From UBA6398 sp963644855 (GTDB lineage: Bacteria; Bacteroidota; Bacteroidia; Bacteroidales; Bacteroidaceae), in assembly GCA_963644855.1 (NCBI GenBank), contig CAVIQL010000005.1, positions 1-64,000 of the forward strand: a stretch of 64,000 nt of DNA, in the 5' to 3' direction. Below the pieces are notes generated by a model. That model was given only the letters and a program-made list of their open reading frames with translations. It searched no databases and had not been told where the DNA came from. This document shows, one piece after another, positions 28,316 through 37,745 of this stretch (position 1 is the stretch's first letter; every line of letters begins with the position of its first letter). Made by a program: the position numbers and the translations under genes.

Positions 28316-28588
28316 TTATGCTTCGGCCTTTTCGGTTGCTACAATAACAGATACAACGCTTCTGTCGCGTTTGCCGCGGCGGAAATTTACCACACCGTCA
28401 GTCAAAGCGAATAGAGTGTCGTCGCTGCCGATACCAACGTTCTTTCCGGGATAATGCACTGTGCCGCGCTGACGAACAATAATGTTGCCGGCTTTGCAAA
28501 CTTGGCCGCCGAAAATTTTGACGCCTAATCTTTTCGAAGCTGATTCGCGTCCGTTCTTAGAACTACCTACACCTTTTTTATGTGCCAT
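28316..28588 (-). CDS. rpmA: 50S ribosomal protein L27
   Basis: 90 aa. The N-terminus MAHKKGVGSSKNGRESASKRLGVKIFGG carries the basic, flexible L27 tail that reaches the peptidyl-transferase centre, without the Firmicutes-type cleaved extension. Paired with rplU 18 bp upstream, the standard bacterial arrangement. Confidence 0.97.
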   Translation of the reverse strand: MAHKKGVGSSKNGRESASKRLGVKIFGGQVCKAGNIIVRQRGTVHYPGKNVGIGSDDTLFALTDGVVNFRRGKRDRSVVSVIVATEKAEA

Positions 28589-28606
28589 AATCTGTTTCCT
28601 CCTAAA

Positions 28607-28924
28607 TTAAGCTACAACTTCTTTGATTAATATTTCGGTGAATTGTTCACGATGACCATTCTTTTTGCGCTCGTCTTTGCGGCGTTTCATATGGAATACG
28701 ATCACCTTGTCGCCCTTAACGAGGGGACGAACTACTTCGCACACCACTTTTGCACCCTCGATAACGGGAGAACCTACAGTGATTGTGCCTTCGTTGTTGG
28801 CAAGAAGAACTTTGTTGAACTCAACGCTTTTACCTTCTTCGGCATCTTTAATGTGGTGCACGAAGATTTTCTTTCCTGCCTCGGCCTTGAATTGTTGGCC
28901 TTGGATTTCTACAATTGCGTACAT
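28607..28924 (-). CDS. rplU: 50S ribosomal protein L21
   Basis: 105 aa from the ATG at 28924 (MYAIVEIQGQQFKAEAG), with the conserved V.VFHMKRRKD.RK..GHRE.FT end. The longer frame to 29038 has an unrelated extension that would cover the promoter. First gene of rplU-rpmA. Confidence 0.97.
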   Translation of the reverse strand: MYAIVEIQGQQFKAEAGKKIFVHHIKDAEEGKSVEFNKVLLANNEGTITVGSPVIEGAKVVCEVVRPLVKGDKVIVFHMKRRKDERKKNGHREQFTEILIKEVVA

Positions 28925-29008
28925 TGTTAATTGTTTAATTGTTGTTCCCGGGGGCGCGGACATATTGGTTTGCCCGGCTTTATTTGCCCTTGAAGGACTT
29001 TGCGGGTG

Positions 29009-29039
29009 CAAAATTAGTGGTTTTTGCCGATATGCCAAA
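29009..29039 (-). promoter_or_regulatory. rplU-rpmA promoter
   Basis: Minus-strand TTTG (29036-29039), a 19-bp spacer, then TAATTTTG (29009-29016), a near-ideal Bacteroidetes promoter. The leader would be about 75-80 nt; I see no clear regulatory fold in it. Confidence 0.75.
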
Positions 29040-29136
29040 ATATTTTACTTCTATTTTTGACAGAAAATGGCTGAAATCGTTGGTTTTATGTCTTGCTTTG
29101 TTTTTCGGATAATTGGTTTTGTGGTTATTGTTCGCG

Positions 29137-30177
29137 TTAGTTTTCTACTTTTGTCATACCGAGAAGTTCCAGACATTCGTTTATTGCGTTGCGTGTGCAG
29201 GTTCCTCGTTTCAATTCCTTGCTCCATTCCACCACGTTGCGTTCGAGTTGTGCGTATTGTTGGGGAGTGATTTGTGCAAGTGTCTTGTCGAGTTCGCGGA
29301 GTGTGGGAACGCAGATTCCTAATCCTTTTGCTTTTACAAAAGGTGCGATGGCAGCTTCTTCCCATACTATCACAGGCAGATGACAACGTATGCAGAGAGA
29401 AGTTTTTATGGGATTGTTGAGTTTGAGATAGCTTCCGTAAGGCCCCTCGCAGGCATCGAGCGAATTTCCGTCCCATACGAGTCCAAAATTGCAGTTGTTG
29501 TTTTCGATGAGTTGCGTGTCGTTTACAAAACCATGGTAGTGCACGCTGTTGCTTTTGATTTGTGTGCTGTCGAAACCTCTCCCGTAGAGTTCGAGGTCGT
29601 AGTTCAAATCTTTTTCGGCCAATGTGTAAAGAAAGGCGTTCTTTTTTCGTGGCAACGCTCCGGCATACATTATTTTCAGTCTGCCTCCGTTGTATTCGTG
29701 TATCGGAGCTTGGGCTTCGGCTATATAGTCGGTCATGTGGTGTATTGCGATAACGCCTTTATAGTTGTGCTCGACGATCCATTTTTTCATATTCTCGTTG
29801 TGCACAATTAGGGCGTCGGAATTGTTTAGACGCTTCATTTCCTTCTTAGGCGTGATTTTCTTGCGCCGACAGCAACCCAAATCGTGGATAAGGGTAATTA
29901 CTTTTGCTCCGCGAAGGTGAGCTATCTTGCAGATAAACGTATAGTATTTCTTAACGGGGTATTGCAGCACGAGCACATCGCCTTTGCGTAGACGGAAAGG
30001 TATTGCGCAAACTCCGATAAGCGTAGCAAAAAAGCCCAATACCTTATTGTGGAAATGCGTTTGCTTGATGGCAACGTTTTTGAATCCCATATCCTGCATG
30101 ATATGTTCGTTGAAATTTTTGGATATATTGCCTGCGTGTGCAAAGTCGCGGTAGTTGTGAGATGCGTAACAATACAT
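29137..30177 (-). CDS. glycosyltransferase, galactofuranosyltransferase-like
   Basis: 346 aa. The start at 30177 gives MYCYASHNYRDFAHAGNISK, matching the opening (NYRD..SAGNKA) of bacterial beta-1,6-galactofuranosyltransferase-type enzymes; the frame to 30300 adds a non-matching 41 residues. Other marks: GDVLVLQYPVKKY, VITLIHDLGCCR, IMYAGALPRKKNAFLY and NFGLVWDGNSLDACEGPYGSYLKLNNP. It probably transfers a sugar to a surface polysaccharide or LPS. It stands alone, not in a polysaccharide cluster. The sugar donor is inferred from family resemblance only. Confidence 0.8.
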   Translation of the reverse strand: MYCYASHNYRDFAHAGNISKNFNEHIMQDMGFKNVAIKQTHFHNKVLGFFATLIGVCAIPFRLRKGDVLVLQYPVKKYYTFICKIAHLRGAKVITLIHDLGCCRRKKITPKKEMKRLNNSDALIVHNENMKKWIVEHNYKGVIAIHHMTDYIAEAQAPIHEYNGGRLKIMYAGALPRKKNAFLYTLAEKDLNYDLELYGRGFDSTQIKSNSVHYHGFVNDTQLIENNNCNFGLVWDGNSLDACEGPYGSYLKLNNPIKTSLCIRCHLPVIVWEEAAIAPFVKAKGLGICVPTLRELDKTLAQITPQQYAQLERNVVEWSKELKRGTCTRNAINECLELLGMTKVEN

Positions 30178-30328
30178 TGGTAATGTGCTTATGTTTTGAT
30201 TTCCAAAGTTACGCAATTCCTTGATAATGCCAAGCCATTGGCGCGGCAAACGCTCTGTTTGGGGCAAAAGGCATAGGGTTTCGCAAACGTTGTGAGGCAT
30301 TCGGGAGAAGGGTATAATGGAGTGCGAA

Positions 30329-30412
30329 AAAAGATATGGGATATTGCAAAAACAATGTCAGACCTTTTTTAAATAATATCGGACATTGTTTAAAAAATAT
30401 CCGATATTATTT
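30329..30412. repeat. 21-bp phased repeat array G
   Basis: Units centred at 30339, 30360, 30381 and 30402: GATATGGGATATT, AATGTCAGACCTT, AATATCGGACATT and AATATCCGATATT. It lies upstream of the glycosyltransferase and downstream of the rhamnosidase. No gene is seen in 30178-30545. Confidence 0.88.
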
Positions 30413-30497
30413 TGAGGGGTATTTAGAACAAGATTGGAAGTATAGGAAAGCCGTTGTCAGAAAGTTGATTTCTAAGGAATAGAATGGCTTTAAAAGC

Positions 30498-30525
30498 AAA
30501 CGAGACCGGAAGTCCGGTCTCGTTT
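30498..30525 (-). terminator. rhamnosidase 1 terminator
   Basis: Perfect 13-bp stem AAACGAGACCGGA (30498-30510) with TCCGGTCTCGTTT (30513-30525) and a 2-nt spacer, 20 bp after the stop of the minus-strand gene. Confidence 0.85.
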
Positions 30526-30545
30526 GTATGTTGTGCGAATTATGA

Positions 30546-32774
30546 TCAAAGGGCTATGCCTTCGATGTTGTGCTTTCCGGCAGAAAGTTTCAGCACATAT
30601 TTCGTGCCGTCTGCGTTTAAACTCAATTTCTTCTTGCTTCCGTTTACAGAATATTTGGTATAATCTTTTGGCAAGAGTATTTGGGCTTTCGTGCCTTTGG
30701 GCACAGTGATATTAACCTTGTAGCCATTTTCGCGGTTAACGTTAAGTTTGATACTTCCAAACTGTGTGGGAACAACAGTCTTTACGTATTTCAGATTTCC
30801 AAGCTCCGGCTTTACGCTAAACTCGCGGAACGCCGGTTTCACGGGCGATATGCCGGCAATGTATTGCGACATGATGATGAGCGGGCCGCCACTCCAAGCG
30901 TGGTTGTAGCTTCCTCCGTGGAGATCGAACATTTCCCAAAGCGTTGATAACGGATTTTCGATCATTTGTTTATAGCGCTTGAGCATACGATCTATGGCAT
31001 CTTGCGTATAACCCATCTCGCAAATTGCCTGTAATACGTAACGCTCCATATAAGGACTGGCAAATTCTACATTTTTGAACAATTCCCTCAACGCAGGATA
31101 CTGCTCCTTTGTTGCAATGCCCGATATCACGGCTACGGCTTGCGTACGGTCGTCGGTTTTGCCGGTATATGAAGTGTGGCGGTAGCTGTCTCCTGTCCAG
31201 AATTTGCTACGGAAAGTGTTGTCCAACTTGTCTGCGGCATTTGAAGCCCATTTTGCTTCGGCTGTTTCGCCTATGAGATCTGCCTGCTTGGCGTAGTTTT
31301 TGAGCGTAGTGGAATACCATGCCTGACACAAGGCTTGCATGTCGGCGTTGTCGCCCCAATCGCCCCAATCCCAAGCACCTGGACGATATTCTACCAAGCC
31401 GTCGTCTTCTATCTTCCACTTGTGAACGTAACGTTTTGCGGCGGGGAATACATATTTAATGGTTGCCGCATCGCCAGTACCAAGATAATAATTCCAATTA
31501 CCCAATCCCATGAACGCCATAGTCTGTTGTGGCAGCTCTTTGTCCCAATTTCCGGCGGGCACGGGGGCATACATTACGGAATCGGGCTTTTGCCAGTCGG
31601 CAAATTCGCGTGCACATTTACGCGTCAACAAGTTTGCGCTCGGCGATAGTGCGTAGAATACTTCCACCATCTCGTTTGAAACGTCGCCTATCCATTGTGC
31701 TCTTTCGCGGTCGGGGCAGTCCATGTATGTGTCGCGCATTGTGATGTAAAGTGTGCGCTGCGATTTTTTCCAAAGTGAGTTGAGGGCGGAATTGTCGCAC
31801 TCAAAACTTCCCGAAAAAGCGCAGTTGTATCCAGTTTCGCGGTATGCCAACGAAATTACTTCAACTCCTTCTGGAATTGTGTATATAACTTCGTGTCCGT
31901 TCATCCAACCAAAATTTTCGTAGGTCTGTTCTCCGTTTTTCGTGATGTATTCGGCAAACACATTAACCTCACCATTGGGCGAAGGAGTTGCGTAGTCGTC
32001 GGTGCGTACGTCTATTTTCTTTCCTGCAGTTGCTTTTACTTTCAAAACGGGAGTGAATTGGCAGTTGTAGGGAAGGGTACAGATTATTTTGTTTCCGTCG
32101 CGGCGTTGTGAGGGATAGGCTTTCACTCCATAGTCTTTCCATTGTGGAATTTCGCGTTTAACGAATTTATTCCAGTCTGAGGCTTCGGGAGTTGTTTCCA
32201 CGGCTTGTTTCCACGATGAGTCGTTGAAGTTTGCGGAATACCATTGAGGAATGTCTTTCTGTGCGTCAAATCCGATGCATGATTCGGGGAGTCGCCAGTT
32301 TGGTTCCTTGCCTTCGGGTTTATAGTATGCGGGGTGTAGGGTGGTGAGCCAGGAATTGTCGCTTTCGTAGTGTTTTTTGCCTATGGCAAGGTCGAAATAG
32401 AGTCCGCCCATCTTGGAATTGCGATGACTGAATCCGTGTTTGCCATAAAACCATACGAGCACGGCTATGGTGTTGCTACCCTTTTTTAAATGTTTCAGTT
32501 TCAAGTAGTCGATATATGTGTCTTTGGGATTTGGACCACGCTTAAGTTGTCCTTCATAAACCTCAAGTTCTCCGTTTACATAGAGCCAATATTTGCTGTC
32601 GGCTGCTATGCGCAGAGTGTTGTTGCTTACATCGCCGTCGATGTTGAATGTCTTGCGAAAGCAAATCCATTGGCTTACGGCAGGAGCCTCGGGAGTGGTA
32701 ATGATTTTTGCTGCATTTGCATCGGTAAAGGCAAACGTAGCAATCATGGCAATCAGAAATAAGATGCGCTTCAT
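30546..32774 (-). CDS. GH78 alpha-L-rhamnosidase (copy 1)
   Basis: 742 aa secreted enzyme (signal peptide MKRILFLIAMIATFAFTDANA) removing terminal alpha-L-rhamnose. N-terminal beta-sandwich domains carry lectin-like GH78 features (ADSKYWLYVNGE). The (alpha/alpha)6 catalytic domain has MDCPDRERAQWIGD, with the conserved acidic D..R/E pattern, and AWDWGDWGDNAD; a C-terminal beta domain follows. The -7 box TATTTTTG (minus) is at 32809-32816. A paralogue at 61050 has an extra C-terminal part and a T9SS tail, which this copy lacks. No SusC/SusD pair is in the window. Confidence 0.9.
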   Translation of the reverse strand: MKRILFLIAMIATFAFTDANAAKIITTPEAPAVSQWICFRKTFNIDGDVSNNTLRIAADSKYWLYVNGELEVYEGQLKRGPNPKDTYIDYLKLKHLKKGSNTIAVLVWFYGKHGFSHRNSKMGGLYFDLAIGKKHYESDNSWLTTLHPAYYKPEGKEPNWRLPESCIGFDAQKDIPQWYSANFNDSSWKQAVETTPEASDWNKFVKREIPQWKDYGVKAYPSQRRDGNKIICTLPYNCQFTPVLKVKATAGKKIDVRTDDYATPSPNGEVNVFAEYITKNGEQTYENFGWMNGHEVIYTIPEGVEVISLAYRETGYNCAFSGSFECDNSALNSLWKKSQRTLYITMRDTYMDCPDRERAQWIGDVSNEMVEVFYALSPSANLLTRKCAREFADWQKPDSVMYAPVPAGNWDKELPQQTMAFMGLGNWNYYLGTGDAATIKYVFPAAKRYVHKWKIEDDGLVEYRPGAWDWGDWGDNADMQALCQAWYSTTLKNYAKQADLIGETAEAKWASNAADKLDNTFRSKFWTGDSYRHTSYTGKTDDRTQAVAVISGIATKEQYPALRELFKNVEFASPYMERYVLQAICEMGYTQDAIDRMLKRYKQMIENPLSTLWEMFDLHGGSYNHAWSGGPLIIMSQYIAGISPVKPAFREFSVKPELGNLKYVKTVVPTQFGSIKLNVNRENGYKVNITVPKGTKAQILLPKDYTKYSVNGSKKKLSLNADGTKYVLKLSAGKHNIEGIAL

Positions 32775-32910
32775 AAATTGATTTTTTGTTTTTGATGATT
32801 ATTAGTAGCAAAAATAACAATAAATTTCGAGAGTGCGAACATAAGTTTACTCTAAAACGCATGGAATATATAATGTCGCACGTTTTTGCAATCGCCAATA
32901 CTTGGTAGAA

Positions 32911-33036
32911 AAACGATGTGGCTTATCGCAAAAATAATATCGGACATTATTTAAACAATGTCCGATATTATTTAAAAAAGGTCAGACATTGGAAAAACAA
33001 AAACAGACATTGTTTTGACAATGTCTGTTTAATGTG
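32911..33036. repeat. 21-bp phased repeat array H
   Basis: Six units centred at 32921, 32942, 32963, 32984, 33005 and 33026: GATGTGGCTTATC, AATATCGGACATT, AATGTCCGATATT, AAGGTCAGACATT and two more. Units two and three form a 13-bp-armed palindrome; units five and six form the terminator hairpin listed separately. The array fills most of the 322-bp gap 32775-33096. Confidence 0.9.
33001..33030 (-). terminator. terminator hairpin made from repeat units
   Basis: Perfect stem AAACAGACATTGT (33001-33013) with ACAATGTCTGTTT (33018-33030), 4-nt loop, and a flanking A run that reads as a T run on the minus strand. It follows the metallophosphoesterase stop by 66 bp. Confidence 0.7.
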
Positions 33037-33096
33037 ATGGAGAATGAGACAATATGTTGATTTTGAGCCTATAAACTTGTGAGTTCTCCTTGTGTG

Positions 33097-34278
33097 TTAT
33101 TTTGCTGCAAAATCTTTTTCGAGCAAGGTCTTTCCTTTGGTATCCGCTACCTTGATTTTGAGTTTTCCATTGCTGGTTTCGCCAGTAATATACGAATTGT
33201 TGGAATTGATTATTATGGGGAAATCAACCCCGTCAAGGTTGGGTATCCAATTAAATTTGTGATAGTGTGCACAAAGCATCACGTCTACCTTGGCATTGTT
33301 GAGAGCCGGCAAAAACTTTTCCTTTATTTCATAGTCGCCGTGCCATGCGTCGGGAGTATTGGCGGGTGGAACGTGGCAGATAACCACATGATATTTTGCA
33401 CGCTTGTATTCCTCGGAGTTTACAACTTGTTTTATCCATTCGGCTTGCTCTGTGCGATATACGTCATAGGCATTTGCTCCTGCGTATTCAATATCATCGT
33501 CGGGTTTGTCCTCTCCTGAATCGAGAGCAATGAAGAATACCGGTCCTTGTTGCCATGCAAAATAAAGGTTTTGTTGCTGTGGACAAACGTAGGTATGGAA
33601 ATTGGCTGCACCAGCTCCGCGGGTTTCATGATTTCCACGTACATAATAGAAAGGTTGTTCGGAAGCAAACATTTTTATACTCTCGTCGAGAAAACCAGAA
33701 AAGAGCACTTCGTCGTCGGGCAGTATGTTTACCATATCACCATTGTATATCACAGCGTCGCGGTGCTTATAGTCGGCGGCTTCGAGCATTTGTTTCATCA
33801 CATCAATGCGTTGGTGGATATCATTGAGCACTACAAACGAAGTTTCTGCCTTTTTTGAATCGTTGGTAGTAAATGTTAGCGGCGCTTTGCCAAATACATC
33901 GGTTGCAGCAACGTATCCCCAAACTATATGCCAGCCTTCACGTTTGAGCACTTCCTGTGAATAGATGCGATAGCGATACTTTGTGCCCGGTTTCAATCCT
34001 GTGAGTTTTACGGCGTGTACAGTTCCGATGCGTTTTATGCCTATATGACTGTCGTAATATTTGGGGCGTTCTTGAGAATAAAAGTTGGATTTGTCATCAG
34101 GCGCAATTTCCACCCAGCCATTCGAAGGATTGTTTGTCGTCCAAACAATGGTGGCTTCGGTTTCGTATACATTTTGCAGATAAGGTCCGTGAAGAATCTT
34201 AATGTCATCGGCAAACGTGGCGACCGGAAGCATCATTAGCAACACGGCAGCAAACAGTAGAATTGTTTTTCTGTTCAT
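33097..34278 (-). CDS. secreted purple-acid-phosphatase-like metallophosphoesterase
   Basis: 393 aa with signal peptide (ending VATFA). An N-terminal fibronectin-III-like purple acid phosphatase domain (LHGPYLQNVYETEATIVW) is followed by a calcineurin-like phosphoesterase with the metal motifs LNDIHQ, YNGDMV, VRGNHE, VICHVPP and CAHYHKF. Probably hydrolyses phosphate esters in the periplasm; the exact substrate is unknown. Located between the HEAT-DUF1080 gene and rhamnosidase 1, each gap having its own terminator, so it is likely transcribed singly. Confidence 0.87.
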   Translation of the reverse strand: MNRKTILLFAAVLLMMLPVATFADDIKILHGPYLQNVYETEATIVWTTNNPSNGWVEIAPDDKSNFYSQERPKYYDSHIGIKRIGTVHAVKLTGLKPGTKYRYRIYSQEVLKREGWHIVWGYVAATDVFGKAPLTFTTNDSKKAETSFVVLNDIHQRIDVMKQMLEAADYKHRDAVIYNGDMVNILPDDEVLFSGFLDESIKMFASEQPFYYVRGNHETRGAGAANFHTYVCPQQQNLYFAWQQGPVFFIALDSGEDKPDDDIEYAGANAYDVYRTEQAEWIKQVVNSEEYKRAKYHVVICHVPPANTPDAWHGDYEIKEKFLPALNNAKVDVMLCAHYHKFNWIPNLDGVDFPIIINSNNSYITGETSNGKLKIKVADTKGKTLLEKDFAAK

Positions 34279-34323
34279 ATTTTTATTTTTATGGTTTTCT
34301 TCAAAAAATATTAGGCTTTCACC

Positions 34324-34342
34324 GTAAACGTTTACAAATGTA
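34324..34342 (-). promoter_or_regulatory. palindromic operator overlapping the metallophosphoesterase promoter
   Basis: The 12-bp perfect palindrome GTAAACGTTTAC (34324-34335) overlaps the minus-strand -7 box TACATTTG (34335-34342). The shape resembles LacI-family operators, so repression at the transcription start is plausible. No LacI-type gene is in the window. Confidence 0.5.
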
Positions 34343-34404
34343 GCGATTTATATTCTAATTGTTAGCAAACAAAGAGCTCAAAGGCTTTAGCATGAAACAA
34401 AAAA

Positions 34405-34435
34405 GTTCCCGGCTTCATTTGTTGAAGCCGGGAAC
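34405..34435 (-). terminator. terminator of the HEAT-DUF1080 gene
   Basis: Perfect 13-bp stem GTTCCCGGCTTCA (34405-34417) with TGAAGCCGGGAAC (34423-34435). A T run follows on the minus strand (GGGAACTTTTTTG). It lies 28 bp after the stop. Confidence 0.88.
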
Positions 34436-34463
34436 AAATTGTATAGTTTAAAATTTTCAGTCG

Positions 34464-37400
34464 TTATTTTTTGCGGCGTGTCGTTGTCTTTTTCGTCTTG
34501 CTCAAGTCAAGAATACGAATATTGCGGAAACGAACGCCAGGACCATGACCACAGAAACTTACATAGCCATCTTTGTTGAATAAACCGGGGTGGTTTTTGT
34601 GGTCAACGGTATACGGATTTTTCTTCTCACCATTGGGAGCAACATTATGTCCCTGGCAAGCTTCGCGAATGTTGCAATCGGTGATAACTTCTCCGTTTAC
34701 GGTTACAATTATACGGTCGCCTACGGCACGAATCTCTTCAGTGTTCCAAGTTCCGAGCTTATCAAATTTCACGTGTTTGGGAACACATATTCCGTAAACC
34801 GAACCGTGTTGCTGATAAGGCTGGAGACCTGCGTAAATTGGGTCGTCGTGGTCAAGAATCTGGATTTCCATTCCATCGTAAGCCGCATCGGTACCAATAT
34901 TAGTGCGAATACCAACACCATTGTTTACACCCGGAGTTTCGTAGCAGAACTCAAAGCGGTAAACAAAGTCGCTATACTTTTTCTTTGTATAAAGGTTTCC
35001 GCTACCACCATAGTGTGCAGTTACGTAAATAGTACCATTGTCGGGAGTATAGCCAGTGGTGTTTCCTTGCCACTTGTCGAGAGAATGACCGTCAAACAAA
35101 AGTTCGAAACCAGCTTTCTTTTCTTCATCGGAGAGTGTATATACGGGAGTTGCAGGCAGGAGGTTGGCATTATAGTTGCGCAAAGTAGTAGTTCCTTTTG
35201 CCGAGATAATTTCCATAGCTCCGGATATCACAGATTTTTCAGTGCCTGCAATTTCTTTGAACACAGCGTTGGTTGCAATCTTTTCACCATTTGATTCGAT
35301 AAATGCACGGTCGTCAATCAAAACAACCTTCAAAGTATTGAATTCACCTTCGGGATTAACTGCATAGGTTTTCTTTGTGCCGAGAATTTCAACACCTTGT
35401 GCAGAAAGGCGGGCTACGGGTTGAGAACGCAAAACCACGGTAGCTTCACCATCTGTCTTCCAGTCGAGAACATATTTGATATTCTCTTGGTTCTTTGCGA
35501 ACGAAAGTTTTTCTCCTTGAGCAAAGTTTTTGAGATTTGCGTTAATGGTGAAACCATTTCCGTCTTTGTGTTTGCCAAGAGTCTCTGTTATTTCATCAAC
35601 AGCATAACCGGCATCTGCATTTCCGGAGTTTTTCTTTTCAAGAGCGATTTCCTTAGCTTTGTTAAGCAACTTAACAACTTCATCTCCAGCGTTGAGTTCG
35701 TCGTTATGGCTCACAATGGTTTTTACTGCGTATGCAGCGTTGTAGCTATAGGTCGCATTGTTCATTTTGTCTGCAACAACAGCCAAAGGCTGCAATTCGT
35801 AGATAGAACCAAGGTCGTTGATCAAACGGGTAACTGTTTTGTCCGATGGATTACAGTCAAGCGCATTGAGAAGATGCTGGTATTTTTTTACTGCATTGCT
35901 TATGTTTTTGTCAACAAGAGTAATGTAGCGCGAGATAGTCTGTTCCTTGTATGTAGGATACTGTTTGGCAACCTTCAAAAGTACAGGAATTACTTCGGGA
36001 CTGTTTACGAGAAGCATAGCTTTTATTGCTGATTCAGAAGTAGCCGAATTTGTGAGAGCTTTCTGCAAGTCGGTTAGCGCTTCACTCGTTCCTGATTGTG
36101 CAAGAAGAGTATAGTAATACTCGGGGTGTTTGCTGTTTTTGATGTTGTTTGCTGCTACAGAATATTGTTCCGATGCACTTTGTGCCACGAGTGAGTTGCA
36201 GAGAGCGGTTTGCAGTTTCTCTGTGGCAGTACCAGAACTCTTTTCGAGCAGAGCTGCAATGTTTCCAGAATAATTGCTTGCAGAAGCAACAACACCCGCA
36301 ATAGCATCGTAAGCAGCAGAACTTACGGTAGCGTCAGAAGACCCCGTGAGTTTTTCTACTTCATTGTATGCGGAATGTATATGACGTTGGCCAGCAAGTT
36401 TCAAAGCGGGGACAAGTGATGCGGCATCTTTCCCATTTTTGAGTACATTTAATATACCCGAAGTTATATCTCCATTAAAAGCAAGCAGTTGTTTAGATGC
36501 ATATTTGCCGTTTTTCTTGTCAAGTTGTGCTACAAGGGTTTCAAGAGCTTTGGGAGTGCCGATTTTTGCAAGGGCTTCCATTCCTGCACACGAGAGAGCG
36601 GAGTCGGTAGAAGCCACAGCGTTTAGCATAACTCCTTCTTGGGCTGTAACATGATTGTTGCCGAGCCATTTTACAACGTCTACTTTTGCAGGAGTTGCGA
36701 GTTTGCTATAAGCAGAAGCAACAGTGGAATAAGCGTCTTTGCCAACGTATTCCGTAGCATTGATAAGCGCAGTGTTGCGATACTCAATGTTTTTATCCTT
36801 CAAAGCATTTACGATTTCTTTTGCTGTTTTGCTGCCCGATGATTTGAGAAGCAGACGAAGACCTGCGCAGCGGGTTGCGGAATTCTGGGATTTGATTAGA
36901 GACTTTGCTGCTTTGGCAACGGTGTTGTTGTCGCTGCGATCCAGAATTTTGATGTAAGCATCGAGAGCATGGGTTGCTTCTGGAGCAAAACTTGTTGTCT
37001 TTGCTGCACCTTCGAGAACTTTCAAAGATTTTTCTCCGCCCACGGCTGCCATTGCGTCATAGACTGCAATGAGAGTTTTGGCGTCTGCTCCTTTTACCCA
37101 AGAGGCAAGTAAATCTTCGGTGTCTTTTAACTTTCGTGTTTCAATGATTTTTGCAAGTGAATAGTGGGGTACTTTTGTTGCGGTTTTCACTACGTTGAGT
37201 GCCTCGTTGTCTATTCCGGGAAGGGTTTCTATAGCTGCGAGTGCAGGAATGCTCAGTTTTTCATCGCCAAGATATTTTGCGAAGAGGGGAAACTCTGCAG
37301 CGGTAGCCACACGGTGCAATTGGTTCAAGAGGAACGTTTTGTTTGTTACGTCGCTGCATTTTTCTACTGCTTTGATGAGACCATTTCTTACGCCGGTGCG

Positions 37401-37703
37401 ATATTTCTCGCCGTCTTTAGATGCTGCGTAATCGGTGATGCCGCTAAGGGCGTATTCAAAGACTGCATTTTTTACGTCTTTGCCTGCGGGTTTAAGGTTG
37501 TCGGCTATTTGCAAAACGCCTTCTTCGCCGGTAGAAGCCATTTCGCCGATAACTTGATTGAATGTCTTGAGATTTTTGGCAGGAAGCTGCGCGAGTCCAT
37601 CGGCTATGATTGTAGAGGCCACGCGGTTGCGGCTGTCGGTCTGTGCAAACGTTGTGGTGAAGCACAGCACGGCTATCAAAAATGATGATATGTATTTTTT
37701 CAT
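34464..37703 (-). CDS. secreted HEAT-repeat protein fused to a DUF1080 (3-keto-glycoside hydrolase-type) domain
   Basis: 1079 aa. After a signal peptide (MKKYISSFLIAVLCFTTTFA) come about 600 residues of Ala-rich helical HEAT-like repeats (CAGLRLLLKSSG, CAGMEALAKIGTPKALETL), a beta-rich bridge, and from about 865 a concanavalin-like DUF1080 domain: FELLFDGHSLDKWQG, GVGIRTNIG, YDGMEIQILDHD, HGSVYGI, FNKDGYVSFCGHGPGVRFRNIRI. DUF1080 enzymes act on 3-keto-glycosides made by Gfo/Idh oxidoreductases, and such a gene lies 42 bp upstream. The large HEAT part is probably a scaffold. Likely periplasmic or surface-facing; no T9SS tail. Confidence 0.85.
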   Translation of the reverse strand: MKKYISSFLIAVLCFTTTFAQTDSRNRVASTIIADGLAQLPAKNLKTFNQVIGEMASTGEEGVLQIADNLKPAGKDVKNAVFEYALSGITDYAASKDGEKYRTGVRNGLIKAVEKCSDVTNKTFLLNQLHRVATAAEFPLFAKYLGDEKLSIPALAAIETLPGIDNEALNVVKTATKVPHYSLAKIIETRKLKDTEDLLASWVKGADAKTLIAVYDAMAAVGGEKSLKVLEGAAKTTSFAPEATHALDAYIKILDRSDNNTVAKAAKSLIKSQNSATRCAGLRLLLKSSGSKTAKEIVNALKDKNIEYRNTALINATEYVGKDAYSTVASAYSKLATPAKVDVVKWLGNNHVTAQEGVMLNAVASTDSALSCAGMEALAKIGTPKALETLVAQLDKKNGKYASKQLLAFNGDITSGILNVLKNGKDAASLVPALKLAGQRHIHSAYNEVEKLTGSSDATVSSAAYDAIAGVVASASNYSGNIAALLEKSSGTATEKLQTALCNSLVAQSASEQYSVAANNIKNSKHPEYYYTLLAQSGTSEALTDLQKALTNSATSESAIKAMLLVNSPEVIPVLLKVAKQYPTYKEQTISRYITLVDKNISNAVKKYQHLLNALDCNPSDKTVTRLINDLGSIYELQPLAVVADKMNNATYSYNAAYAVKTIVSHNDELNAGDEVVKLLNKAKEIALEKKNSGNADAGYAVDEITETLGKHKDGNGFTINANLKNFAQGEKLSFAKNQENIKYVLDWKTDGEATVVLRSQPVARLSAQGVEILGTKKTYAVNPEGEFNTLKVVLIDDRAFIESNGEKIATNAVFKEIAGTEKSVISGAMEIISAKGTTTLRNYNANLLPATPVYTLSDEEKKAGFELLFDGHSLDKWQGNTTGYTPDNGTIYVTAHYGGSGNLYTKKKYSDFVYRFEFCYETPGVNNGVGIRTNIGTDAAYDGMEIQILDHDDPIYAGLQPYQQHGSVYGICVPKHVKFDKLGTWNTEEIRAVGDRIIVTVNGEVITDCNIREACQGHNVAPNGEKKNPYTVDHKNHPGLFNKDGYVSFCGHGPGVRFRNIRILDLSKTKKTTTRRKK

Positions 37704-37745
37704 TTCCTTGTCGGTTTTGTTGATATTTGTTCTTACTTCATCGAA

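Noticed and set aside
28142..28414. 90-aa ORF overlapping the rpmA terminator
   Set aside because: Crosses a strong terminator hairpin and is antisense to rpmA.
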